From Allium sativum (lineage: Eukaryota; Streptophyta; Magnoliopsida; Asparagales; Amaryllidaceae): a DNA stretch of 64,000 bases. A model generated the notes under the pieces. That model saw only the letters and a list, made by a program, of their open reading frames with translations, ran no database searches and was not told the DNA's origin. The position numbers were made by a program, and so were the translations under genes. Position 1 is the first letter of the stretch. Every line of letters begins with the position of its first letter. Of this stretch, positions 44,822 to 55,849 are shown piece by piece. The DNA lies in contig CM060920.1 of assembly GCA_030737875.1 (NCBI GenBank), positions 475,756,861-475,820,860 of the forward strand, in the 5' to 3' direction.

Positions 44822-45245
44822 ATTGATTCAAGTATTGTTCAAGAAAGAACAAAAAAAGAGGGAAATTGTTGTCTAACAAAATAAAAGGGAAAAGATATCG
44901 GCTTGGCAGCAGAAAAATCTACAACCAGTCAGTTTCTTGATCAGATGATGGCAACAGACCTAGTGATCAAATAATGCAAACAGATATGCAACCAAATGAT
45001 CGATGAAGATGCAATGATCGGAGGACTTCTTGGCGAGGCAATCTTTTGCAACAGAGACACGCAAACCAATCGATGAGAATACACAAATGAGATAAGATCC
45101 TGTGTGATAATGAGAAAATCTAAGAAGGAAGGCGAAGCTTTTGCAACCAGATATTCTGAGAGGTGGCCTTTTATCAAATTCTCAATGCGTTTTGATTCGA
45201 AGATCGTGGGAGGGTGATCGATTTATAATGCCACAAGGCAATGGT

Positions 45246-45257
45246 GCTCTAATACCA
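45246..45257 (-). promoter_or_regulatory. Copia-2 primer binding site
   Basis: The minus strand reads TGGTATTAGAGC directly after the 5' LTR; one base differs from the initiator Met tRNA complement (C to T). Confidence 0.85.
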
Positions 45258-45478
45258 AAAGAGAAATCTTGTAAATTTTATTATTGAATGATTGGAAAAA
45301 TAATGGATACAAAGTATGTACAATAATGAGCAATATATATTCTAAAATGTAGCTGTTGTAAACAGGTAATGACAACCCAGAGTATTAGCTAATGTAATTG
45401 GGCTAGAAGCTCATGTACATAGATCATATAAAATATATATGTAATAACGAATGCACTGTGTTACTTATTCTCTTATTA
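45258..45478 (-). repeat. Copia-2 5' LTR (221 bp)
   Basis: Diverged partner of 36006-36236, with substitutions and a shorter TA tract. The divergence shows that the insertion is old compared with the SIRE-like element. Confidence 0.82.
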
Positions 45479-46909
45479 ATGTGAACATGACATAATTTTA
45501 TTGACATGTATTTACCATGTAATTTATCAAGAATTTGCTTGTATAGCTGAAGATAATGTTTCATTATTGCCATTTTAGAGATGAAATATTGCTGAATGTG
45601 GTATAACATTTTTTGGTGGTTGTTGTGACTTTATTTATGAAACTGATTAGATTGATATTGGTGTAGTTTAAGAATGATTTTGATCTCAACCTTACTCTTT
45701 TTTAGAATTCTGAGCAACTCTGATGTCCTTATAATGATGTTCGTTGTAATTCATTTTTAAGTCATTTTCGTTTGTTCAGTTGTCAGTTGGCTTTAACCTA
45801 AACGACTTATCCTTGATGTATTTTGGTTTCTTCTCTAAATCTGGCTACCTAATTAGTAGTTGATCAATTGTGTTACATGTACATCATCTTCTTTGAAGAA
45901 CGTGCGTGCTTTCAGTGTTTTGTCCATGCAACCATTTAGCTTGCGTATATCATATTTTCTTATAATAAATTTTTTTCTTTTCTTATACATATCTTGTAGA
46001 TCATTACCAAATTTTAACTTTTTAATCTACTCTTATGTATGATGGATATTTTAGCAATTTCGAATTTTCATATCGTCATTTTAACTGTTGGAATCTGCTG
46101 TAGTTGGATCATAACTCATGATAGTATAATGAATACACATGCAAAAGTAATGCTTTGTTGTTTCTTTTTATTAACCCCCATTCATTTTAACTCTACACGA
46201 ATTATGAACTATTTTATTTTTGAATTATAAAATTAAGATATTTGAGTTAACTAATTAATCATCATATTTGATTTTATTTTGTTCCTTCAAAAAAATTCCG
46301 TAACATTTAGCTTCTTAAATTATAAAAGTGTGAAGATGCAATATTATTAGTTGAAACATATAATTCTTGAATAAAAGTGATTAAAATAAAGTTTTGAGAT
46401 CTGATAAGTCCAAATAATGGATGTGTAATTTTCATTAACCAAATAGCCCGACTATCTAATAAAATAGTTTACTTGTACAAATTAGTGGAAAACCGTCGAT
46501 CGATGTTTTGAACATATTCAATGATTGTTTAAGCAAACCATATTTGAATCGAAAGTACATCGACAATGAAAAGCTAGACCGTTCTTGCATGACCATGTGT
46601 GTTGCCTAACACCTTGGACCGAAAACATGAACAATCATTAACTAACTAATGGATAATAGAAGATTATTGAATTGTACGGTTGGTAATAACAGTAAGAAGC
46701 ATACAATGGCAACCAAATAACTGTTTAGAAAAAAAGGAATTATAAAATGTAGATGCATTAAAAATGTACAATTGGCTACCAGTTCTTGGAATAATGATGA
46801 GGCACTGAATTTTTTTGATTTTTGAATTATTGGTGGAGACCAAGTAATAGTATCTTAATTTGTTTATCTACAGTGAAATTCAAATTTTATGACTGATGCT
46901 AGATATACG
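45479..46909. other. AT-rich flank with no supported gene
   Basis: It continues the pre-insertion sequence of 35433-36005. No long frame, no protein motif and no repeat pair was found. It could be intron or 3' flank of the fragment at 35633-35923. Confidence 0.4.
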
Positions 46910-47823
46910 TGTTGGAATTCGTAAGTATTGAATAGATTATACTTTGTCCATTGTCCACGTCGTCAAAACAAATAACTTAAGAGAACGGGTGCGACTATTT
47001 GGTGAAAGAACGCGATTGTTGGCATGCGTTTTTTGGTGAAAGGACGCGATTGTTGGCATTCGTTTTTTAGTGAAAGGACGCGACTGTTGGCAGCGTAGTT
47101 TTTGGCGAAAGGGTGCGACTGTTCGATGAAAGGACGTGACTGCTAACAGCACGGTTTTTGGCGAACGAGTGCAACATATTAAGTGAACAAGTGAGACTTT
47201 TGACGAAGCGATGCATCTTTTTGGCAGACCGTTTAATGACGGAGAAAGGGTATAGATGCGACCGTACGAAGAGGTACGCACACGACCGTTCAGAAGAGAT
47301 ATGACTGTACGAAGAGGTACAGACATGACTGTTCAGAAGAAAAGCAAACGAACTATAAATAAGGAGGAAAACCGACCACTTTCCTCACTGATTCCATTCC
47401 AATCTGAATCTTCCTTCTCTCTTCTCTACTGCTCTTATATAAAATCACAGAGTGAGATACTCATTACAATCTCGTGCAGAATACATTTGTTTTATCTTGG
47501 TAGAGTTTTAAAATAAAATTCTTAAGGAAATTGTTACGACAAGCCTCAAACATCATTCGATTAGAATTCTATTTTATATATTTATGTACATTTTTTCATA
47601 ATCTTTCCATTCTTTACGTTGTGCTATTTCTTAAAATAGCATAACGTAGTTGTTGTAAATTGATTACAACATAATTATTGCTATCACTAACTAATATTGA
47701 ATTCCACAATAGCGGAAATTCGAGTTATAAACTTGCGGGACAAGTTTATATTGACTATTCTCTTTTCTGGTATATTAGACATATAACATCTTAAGAATTT
47801 TACTGTTTTCTATTAAAACAGAG
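46910..47823 (+). repeat. Copia-3 5' LTR and leader, with tandem repeats and TATA box
   Basis: TGTTGGAATTCG at 46910 is a likely LTR start. From about 46985 to 47165 a unit of about 40 bp (GAAAGGACGCGACTGTTGGCA.CGTTTTTTGG) is repeated four times with changes. At 47257-47340 a unit of about 46 bp (CGTACGAAGAGGTAC, then GACCGTTCAGAAGA) occurs twice. TATAAATA at 47354-47361 follows, so the repeats lie upstream of the core promoter. The right LTR limit is uncertain (a CAAGCCTCAAACA end near 47552 is possible). No PBS was found, and gag and protease are missing before the pol start. Confidence 0.55.
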
Positions 47824-50662
47824 ATGGCAAACTTGAGATTAATTCCTAAATTCCAAGAAGATAAAAACTACAAATATGAGACATGTGTAGAAGCCAAAAT
47901 GGTTAAGAAACCATTTCATACTACGCATAGAAGTACGGAACCACTAGGTTTAGTTCATACAGACGTATGTGATTTTAAACCATTACCTACAAGAGGTGGG
48001 AAAATTTACTTTATTACTTTTATTGATGATTATACGCGATATTGCTATGTATATCTTTTGAACAGTAAAGATGAAGCAACTACATTGTTTGTAAAGTACA
48101 AGGCTAAGGTAGAAAATTAGTTAAAAAGATCAAGATATTTAGATCTGATCGAGGTAGAGAATATGAATCACCGTTTATAACAATTCTATGCAGAAAATGG
48201 AATAATTCATCAAACAACAACCTCATATTCTCCACAACAAAATGGTGTTGGTGAGAGAAAGAATAGATAATCAAAAGATTTGATTAACGCGATGCTATTG
48301 ACCTCGGGATTACCGACGAACTTGGGGGGGGGACCTTAAGTATGTCTAATCATATATTCAATAAGGTTCCTCATAATAAAATAGGAGCAATTACATATGA
48401 GTTTTGGAAAGAGCATAAACCAAGCTTTAAATACCTCAAAGTGTGGCATTGTTTGGCAAAAGTTCCAATTTTGCCTCCCAAGAAAGTCAAACATGGATCA
48501 AAAACTGTAGATTGCACTTCAATTTTCTATACAAAATTTCCTACATTGTTCCTACACCAAAATGCGGGGTGTAGAGAAGACATAAGAAATAGGAAGAAAG
48601 GAGTAATAGCGTAGGAAAGTCATAGGAAGTTTTCTATGCCTTTCCTACGTCTATCATATTATGCAGAAATTTAATTAAGATGTATAAAAGGCGCAGGAAA
48701 TTCACTATGTCAAAATTATCGACGTAGCAAAGACGTAGATAATTTGCTTAGTCATTTCTACGACTATGTTAATTTTCTATAGATTCAGATTGACATAGTA
48801 ATGGCGTAGGAAATTTCCTACATCAACTCTATGGAAAACAGAAATATGATCAATTAGTATTATACTAATTTATTATAAGCTTATATATAATTATTATATA
48901 CTAATTAATTAAATAATATTTAATTTTTGTATAAGAAGATTAATCGTACAAGCCAAATGGATCCTAAAATATTTCGTTTCCACACGAAGCCCTTTTTTCA
49001 GTATGTGCTAAAACAGAAAAGAAGAGAAGAGAAACTTCTGCCCGCCTCCTCCAGATCAGAAGCCACCCTCCCTCAAGTCGACTACTCCCCCCCTTTAGTT
49101 GGGGGCGCTGCCACCTTCAGCATAAATCTGGTCGGGTTTCTCGATATCAATTCGTATATTCTCTCTTTTTGATATTTTGTTTCTCTCTTTTTTGATGTTT
49201 AAGGCCAGCCTAGTGGTGCCTACAGATTTTTGGTATTCGAATATGTTATAGGTGATATAAATGTAAATACAATCACTGAATCTAGAGATGCCTCATTCTT
49301 TGAAGATGTGTTTTCGGACAAGAGGAATGAAAGAAATGTCCCTGAAAGGACAAGAGAAGAATCAGGTAATTGTACATGAAGATGTAACTCCTCATGAGAT
49401 TGAGGAAATTGAACCCAGAAAAAGCGTAAGGGCTACAACTTCCAAGACATTTGGTTCGAAATTCCTAACATACGTGTTACAACACGAACCTCAAACGTAC
49501 AAGGAAGCAATGACATCTTCTGAATCTGCCTGTTGGGAAGAAGCAATCCAAAGTAAGATAGATTCAATTCTAAGTAATAAAAATTGGGAATATGTTGATA
49601 TTCCACCTGGAATAAGATCAATTGGCGACAAATGGATTTTCAAGAAGAAAATGAAGCCATATGGCTCTATCGATAAGTATAAAGCCAGATTAATAGCCAA
49701 AGGATATCGTCAAAAATGAGTAGACTTCTTTGATACATATTCACCTAACACGAATAACCTCTATCAAAATGTTGATACCAATCGCATCCATCTAGAATTT
49801 AGAAATTCATCAAATGGATGTAAAAAAAATCAATCTTAAATGGAGATCTCGAAGAGGAGATCTACATGGAGCAACCAGAAGGTTTCATTTCCAAAGGAAA
49901 TGAAAACAAAGTCTGTAAATTAGTAAAATCATTATATAGACTAAAACAAGCTTCAAAATAACGGCACACAAAATTTGATAGTGTCACGATGAAAAATGGG
50001 TTTTGTATAAATGAATGTAATAAATGTGTATATTACAAACAAGTTGGACAATCATACATGATGGTTTGCTTATATGTAGACAATATCCTAATTTTTGGTC
50101 CTAACATTAAAGTTATAGAGCCCGTAAAGAAAATGATAATCAACAATTTGGATATGAAAGAATTAGGTGTTGCAGACATTATTTTAAGAATCAAAATAAT
50201 AAGAACACCTAACGGAACTGAATTATCTCAACCACACTATGTAGATAAAGTGATTGAAAGATTTCAAAATTTTGGAATTAAAGGAGTACAAACACCTTTT
50301 AATCCATCAGAAGTACTGCATAAAAAGACTAAGGAAAGTGTAATGCAAGTGGAATATTCTTGTGTAATAGGATGTCTAATGTATCTCATGAATTGCACAG
50401 GACCAGATATAGATTATGCAATAAGTCGATTGAGCAGGTACATAAGCAATCCAGGAGAAGAACACTAGAAAGCACTAATGAGAGTGCTTGGATATCTCAA
50501 AAAATACCACAAACTATTCCTAACATTATGGGAAATATCATGTCTTCTTAGAAGGATATTGTGATGCAAACTAGATTGCTGATTCAGAGCAATCAAAATC
50601 AACTAGTGGTTATGTATTTGCCCTAGTAAGGGTAGCAGTGTCATGGAAATCTACTAAATAGA
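47824..50662 (+). pseudogene. Copia-3 (Tork-like) pol, broken and cut by Gypsy-2
   Basis: It starts in the pre-integrase (MANLRLIPKF, CVEAKMVKKPF), then LGLVHTDVCDF...FIDDYTRYCYVYLL (IN first Asp), TSYSPQQNGV and a stop-rich stretch to 48510. A non-Copia insertion (48515-49215) follows, after which AYRFLVFEYV continues the frame. RT has DKWIFKKKMKPYGSIDKYKARLIAKGY (49620-49715) and LYVDNILIFG, with Asn for the second Asp of YVDD (50073-50084). RNase H (TGPDIDYAISRLSRYI, LGYLKKYHK, STSGYVFALV) ends at SWKSTK, where the Gypsy-2 LTR begins at 50663. Inactive. Confidence 0.83.
48515..49215. mobile_element. CACTA-like insertion in Copia-3
   Basis: Non-Copia DNA between GTAGATTG and GTGCCTACAG. 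It starts CACTTCAATTTTC and ends GCCTAGTG. Its left half is full of inverted short words TAGGAAA/TTTCCTA (GCGTAGGAAATTTCCTACATC near 48803, CTTTCCTACGTC near 48640), the style of CACTA subterminal repeats. No transposase. The ends match each other only at the CACT level and the 3-bp target is unclear, so it may be a truncated copy. Confidence 0.5.
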
Positions 50663-51940
50663 TGTGACACCGCACGTTCGTTAATGTCACTCACGAAGGG
50701 AATGCATTAAGTTTCGTGAAGCATTATAGGTAAACAGAAACAGAAATATTACAAGACAGACATAAAAATAGCAGCGGAAATAAAAACTTTATTTATCATA
50801 AAGTAGCATAGTCAAAACATACCTTGTATGAAATACATGAAAACCATTCATCGTTAAAACATTTGTCTTATTCCTAAACATCAGAGTACAAAATAGAAGA
50901 AGCATAATCCCCAAATGAAAACATAGCCATAGTAGCAAAGATAGAAGCTTAAGCAGTACATCTTGTAGCTCCAAGCAAAACGATAGCAGAATCTTGACTA
51001 AGCGTGAGAATCTGGGAGGGGAGGGGGGAAGAAAGAAGAGGAAACAAAAAGGGTTAGACATAAAGTCTGGCAAGTCTAGTTACTTTAGCAAGTAAATAAA
51101 TAAAAGTAGCATGACAGGCATATAAAGTGGACAAGAGAGATAACTACATAAAAGGCAGGTGTGACAAGATAGACAGGATAAGGTGTATATGCTTCCCTAA
51201 TGATTACTCTGCACTATTACTAGAATAACCAGAATGAGATGATCCATTCCACTATAAGGTGGTAGACTTAGGATACGTCCAAATGTATCCTAACTACTAC
51301 CCTAATTGATCGGCTCCCTAATACGCGTAGATACTCTGTGTCGGCCCCATCGTAGGATGTATAACGTCCTAAGGTGGCAATCCCTCGCTGATATGCACAA
51401 CCCCATATCTATAGGTGTCATGGTCGTCTTATCCCCTTCTGCCCGGCTCATGCACGCACTCGGTCAGTTTGCGCCGCCCACACCGTCTCCACGTTTGGAT
51501 CTCTTACAATCAGTCCAGTAAGCGTGCCCCTTCTCCGACCTAGTTCGGAGTACATGTTTGATACCTACTCCGGGTTACTAGATGAAACGGGTCCCACACA
51601 ATATGATATAAGCTCTCCTCTTTGTCTTGTATCCCCCACTAGGCTTTCCATTCGATTATGTATACCACTAGGCGTCTTTAATTACATATCTTTATTATTT
51701 CCATCGGTTATGTATATCACTAGGTGTTTTTAATTACATAACCTAATCGGGTTAAGTTTTTGGGCCTATATGTAAATATTACCCACCCCCCAGATTTGCT
51801 TAACCCACCCACTGTCCAACCAATTTACTTAACCTTAACTTTAGTTCATAATCATACAATCCCCATGGATTAGATTAGGTTAATTAGTTCAATTCATTAC
51901 CATGTCCATTTATGGTTTATAACGGGCTAGGCCTTCCACA

Positions 51941-52133
51941 TTAGGCCTACAACTTGTGGATGTCGGATATGCCGGTCGAGTTAGGGGATACTTCTTCCAC
52001 AAGTTGGTCCTAACCTCATGTCATAGCCCGTCTCGTATTTGCGCACTTAGACCCCTCACATTAGATTCAACATTAGTGGTTGCTGGATATGTCGGTCGGG
52101 TCCGGGCAGACTTCCACCACTAATGCAACCTAA
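51941..52133. repeat. Hairpin pair in Gypsy-2 3' LTR
   Basis: A: arms 51941-51959 and 51997-52013. B: arms 52061-52079 and 52117-52133. Loops share GGATATGYCGGTCG. Same order and spacing as in solo LTR-1. Confidence 0.8.
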
Positions 52134-53073
52134 CCTCGTATCATAAGTGCAATTACAATTTCTAATCTTAATTATTAGACATTTCATTCTTATCCAATTC
52201 TTACCTATGTCTTTATAGGTGATTATGCCCCTTTTTCCCCATTTTGAATATATGTCCAATTCATATAAACATTATTTAAATTATGTGAATTCTAACCTTT
52301 TTCCCCCGTTACCTAACTAACACATTCACATATATTTGGTGGCATCTAGGCTAGAAAGTAGCCTAGCCATGAACAATAAAAGGGAAAGGTGATGGGAAAA
52401 ATGACAATAGTGATTGTTCTAGCATAAACATAAACTAGCATGGTGATAAGGTGGACATACAAGTATAAATCTGATGAACTTGTGACGGTTAACTAATTCT
52501 AACATAACTATGATGTCATAATAGGCATAATAGGATCTAAATTAACAATTTAGATGTCCAATTGGTTTAAATCAAATATGATAGGCACAAGGTGATAAAC
52601 TAGATCTGATTAGTAATTTAGATGTCCACATAATTCAGATCCAATAGTTAAAAATAGATCTAAGACAAATAAGGTCAAGATCCACATCATAGAATGTCAT
52701 AGAAGTTACAGTAGATCCGATAAGATAAAGATTTAGATCCAATAGTTAAAAAAAGATCTAACACAAATAAGGTCAAGATCCACATCATAGAATGTCATAT
52801 GTTCATAATTTACAATGGATCCAGTATAATATAGGCACGTGAACAAATCCAAACTATAGTCATATCATGTTTACTTTTAAATATTTTAATCTAAAAGCAT
52901 CTGGGAACTCACAAAGTTTGGATTAGGAAATAGAAAAAGAATGGATCTTGAGTCTCCAACTGATTTGCTTAAGTTGATAGTTGTAGAAGACAATGGATCA
53001 AGTTCAGTTCAGACACCGGCAGAGTTTGTCCCCCCATGGATTCTCAATGAAGAAAACAAGATAAATGACCATG

Positions 53074-53082
53074 TATTTATAG
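53074..53082 (-). promoter_or_regulatory. Gypsy-2 LTR TATA box
   Basis: CTATAAATA on the minus strand, conserved in the 5' LTR at 63608-63616. Confidence 0.6.
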
Positions 53083-53120
53083 CTGCCAATTCCTCTAAAA
53101 CCGACTTCCATGTTAGCCCT

Positions 53121-53221
53121 AGGGGTGTCAGCACCCCTGTAGGAGGGATCGACCTTGGTGCCGACACCCCTGTAGAGGGGTCGACCCCGGTGTCGACACC
53201 ATCCTAGGGGCGTCGACGCCT
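53121..53221. repeat. Palindromic GTCGAC minisatellite, Gypsy-2 3' LTR
   Basis: Three or so units made of two palindromes, GGGGTCGACCCC-like and GGTGTCGACACC-like, next to GAGCGGGAAAACTGCCGC. The 5' LTR copy (63655-63788) is about 30 bp longer. Confidence 0.75.
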
Positions 53222-53500
53222 AGAGCGGGAAAACTGCCGCTACTTTCTTTTTCAATTTTTGAACGGTTTTGGATAAGGTTCTGACTCAAATGTGTATAAA
53301 GTTTTCTTCTGCACGTATACAAACTTTGAACTCTCTTATCTCCTTCTTACGGTGTCTGTTTTACGCAAACCAAATGTCTATCTTGCCCAGAATTTCGAGA
53401 TGGACGCAATGGTGCAATCCATTTCCTTTAATTCTGGATATTAAATTAATTATTATTTAATTTATCCTCTTTTAGTGTTGTTAAAATACGGGGTGTTACA

Positions 53501-54053
53501 TTCCCCCTACTCAAAGGATTTCATCCCTGAAATCTCTAAGTTGAGAAGAATGCATATCCTACCATCCATCATCCATCTACTCATCCATCAATCACTGGCA
53601 TCCATTGTACTTAAATATTTCTAATGGTTATATGAATATATGCAAAGGTGTGTGTATATGTCCCAATACTAATGCGAAGATCAGGCGGTCTACTTATTCT
53701 GTTAACATTTTTAATAACATTTTTAATGCAATGTATGTTAGTGACATGAGTCCAATATGTATGCAAATAATCCTATTATAATATGTAATTTCTATATGTG
53801 TGCACACTCATTCGTCCAAATTCAACATCCATATGCTAATACATCCATTTCCATCCATAAAAGAAAAGAAAATGTACACACATCGATATGTAGTATGAGA
53901 GTGATTGAGCCGATCTAGTGCCTAATGTGTGTGTATATGCATCCACAAGCAGCCACTAGCAAACACTTGAATCCACTTGCGTCCATCAAACATAACATGT
54001 CTCAAACACATGTTTACATACATAAGATTCCTATCTAAAGGTCGAAATACTAT
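53501..54053 (-). other. Gypsy-2 PPT and 3' untranslated region
   Basis: The minus strand reads GAGTAGGGGGAA just before TGTAACACCCCG (PPT, 53501-53512). The rest is non-coding with many ATCC words (53556-53600) and ends at the target copy ACTAT of solo LTR-2. Confidence 0.7.
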
Positions 54054-54299
54054 TGTAACAACTCGTATTTCGATAACATGTTAAAACGAGAATCAAGGAA
54101 GAATTTAATTTTAAATTCTGAATCAAGTAAAACGGGCTATGCCATTGCGTTTGTCTCGGAAAAATACGCGAAATAGAGTCCGAAATTTTGTAAATCGGAG
54201 TCCGTATGACCCGGTTAAGGCCCAAAGAAGTTTTCGGGAAATTTGAGTTTCGAAACATGCAGAGATGGGTCCAGGCGGGAAAATTCCCGCCCAGACAAG

Positions 54300-54371
54300 T
54301 CGACTTGGCTGTCGACTTGCAAGTCGACAGGCATGTCGACAGGCAAGTCGACAGGGCTGTCGACTTGCCCT
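54300..54371. repeat. GTCGAC array with exact 12-bp period
   Basis: Six GTCGAC hexamers start every 12 bp, separated by TTGGCT, TTGCAA, AGGCAT, AGGCAA, AGGGCT. It follows GGCGGGAAAATTCCCGCC, itself a palindrome (54274-54291), and lies about 125 bp before the TATA box. Confidence 0.85.
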
Positions 54372-54495
54372 GTCGGCTGATTCTGGCCTGGTGCACCTAT
54401 TTTCTATCTTGGCTAGGTTTTTGGGCCTGGTTTGAAATCTGACGGTTCAGGTTGGTCCTAGGGTTAATCTAAGGGTCCTAACTAGCCTAATCTTC

Positions 54496-54503
54496 TATAA
54501 ATA
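54496..54503 (+). promoter_or_regulatory. Solo LTR-2 TATA box
   Basis: TATAAATA in a CT-rich setting, about 440 bp from the LTR start, as in the other LTRs. Confidence 0.55.
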
Positions 54504-55598
54504 AACCCCTAACCTACCCCTAAACCCTCATTATTCACCCATGTAACTAAACTATGGCCAAATTTCTACTCTCATGGCCTCTACTCAACTATCCTAGCCT
54601 CCACTTCATTTCTATGAAATGTTTCATGATCTTGAGAGTGTTAGAGAGTCCCTATGTTAGTATGAGAGCTTCTCAAGTTGATTACAAGGCAAAAGCTTTG
54701 ATCTTTGTTCATAAAGGTGGTGTTTTTGTTGATTTGGAGCATCCATCTTTGGGTTTTTGGGTGATGGCATGTATAGGCTTCATTACAAGCTTTAGTTTAA
54801 TCGATTTAGGCCTTCATAGCAATGTAAGCCCTTCCCTACTCTTAGATATTAACTATGAAGTTAAATGTTCATGTAGAAAGTTTGGGTTTGATCATTGAGA
54901 ATGATGCATGCTATCATGTTATGCAAGTTTATGAAGTCATTATCTTGATCTTATGAGCAAAAAGCTACAACCTTTATGTTGAAATGTTGCATTATGCAAC
55001 ATGAGAATCTTCATAATCATTATGTCAACTTGCATATGAAGTCATAATCCTTATATGATGATATATGCGAGTTTCTAGCCATCATTCCATGTCTTTTGTC
55101 ACCATGATTCGCTTATGTACCAAGTTTGGGTTTATGCATGTTTTTGAGGCTTAAGAATGTAACATGCAAGCTAATGAACACATTTGTGCCTCATTTGCCA
55201 CCATGATTAACTTGTGGCTTAATACCCTTTTTTGTCATTCCTTTGCCAAGTCTCTTCTTTTAATCCATCACGTTGTTGCGAACGTATATGCTAGTTTAAA
55301 AAGCGTTGGGGTCATATTATGGGGAAACATAGTGACATGAATATGACTTGGGTAAATGGGTATAAACATGACAACATGTAACGTTAAATATGACATGTGT
55401 TTATACTTGAAAACATGACTTGAAATATAACATGGAAGTTGACATGTAAGTATGCATAAAAACATAAGCTTGGGAATTTACCTATTAAGTTAGGTCTACC
55501 CATTGGGAATTTACCTATTAAGTTAGGTCTACCCAATTGCTTGAAAACTTGACTATGAACATGACACTAGACTAAACATGAAAGTGGCCAACTCGAGG

Positions 55599-55777
55599 TT
55601 GGGTTGAGTTTGCAACGTAAAACTACCCGGAATCGACCGGCCTAACTAGTAGTTGCAAACAATAGGACCCAATGTGAGAAGTTGGTCATGTTGTGCTTGA
55701 ACCCGAGGTTAGACCAAGTTGTGGTGTAAAGCTACCCGGAACCGACCGGCTTAACTAGTAACCACAACAAAGTCTAA
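55599..55777. repeat. Hairpin pair in solo LTR-2
   Basis: A: arms 55599-55616 and 55652-55672 (TTGGGT..TTTGCAAC / GTTGCAAA..ACCCAA). B: arms 55709-55725 and 55761-55777 (TTAGAC..GTTGTGGT / ACCACAAC..GTCTAA). Loops share TACCCGGAAYCGACCGGC, the complement of the loop core in the minus-strand LTRs. Arms are unlike those of the other LTRs but pair within themselves. Confidence 0.8.
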
Positions 55778-55849
55778 TGTGAGAGGTTGGGGTGCATTAA
55801 GTAATTAATGCCACATGATAGGGCTAAGTTAATTTGATTAATGACTCTT

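Larger units (their letters stand above)
36006..45478 (-). mobile_element. Copia-2: Ty1/Copia element, minus strand, holding a solo Gypsy LTR
   Basis: LTRs 36006-36236 and 45258-45478, PBS 45246-45257, gag start at 44821, PPT next to the left LTR. The flanks read ATGCG (36001-36005) and ATGTG (45479-45483), a 5-bp target duplication with one change. The body is cut at 38489-42717 by a solo LTR with its own TSD GGTGG. Many stops make it inactive. Confidence 0.85.
50663..53500 (-). repeat. Gypsy-2 3' LTR (2838 bp)
   Basis: Ends TGTGACACCGCACG and ACGGGGTGTTACA. TATTTATAG at 53074-53082 is a minus-strand TATA box (CTATAAATA). A GTCGAC-containing minisatellite (53121-53221) lies just upstream of it in element sense, and the hairpin pair (51941-52133) about 1 kb downstream. 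Diverged from the 5' LTR by many substitutions and by minisatellite length. Confidence 0.9.

Noticed and set aside
47824..50662. Copia-3 as a third copy of the Copia-1/Copia-2 family
   Set aside because: Its pre-integrase and RT motifs (HTDVCDF, FIDDYTRYCYVYLL) are of the Tork type and its LTR differs.
54206..54442. Frame with a VDLQVDRHVDR repeat
   Set aside because: Simply the translation of the 12-bp GTCGAC array; the frame has no start context and lies in a solo LTR.
54554..54898. 114-codon frame in solo LTR-2
   Set aside because: No match to a known domain, and the corresponding part of other LTRs is not open; kept as non-coding.
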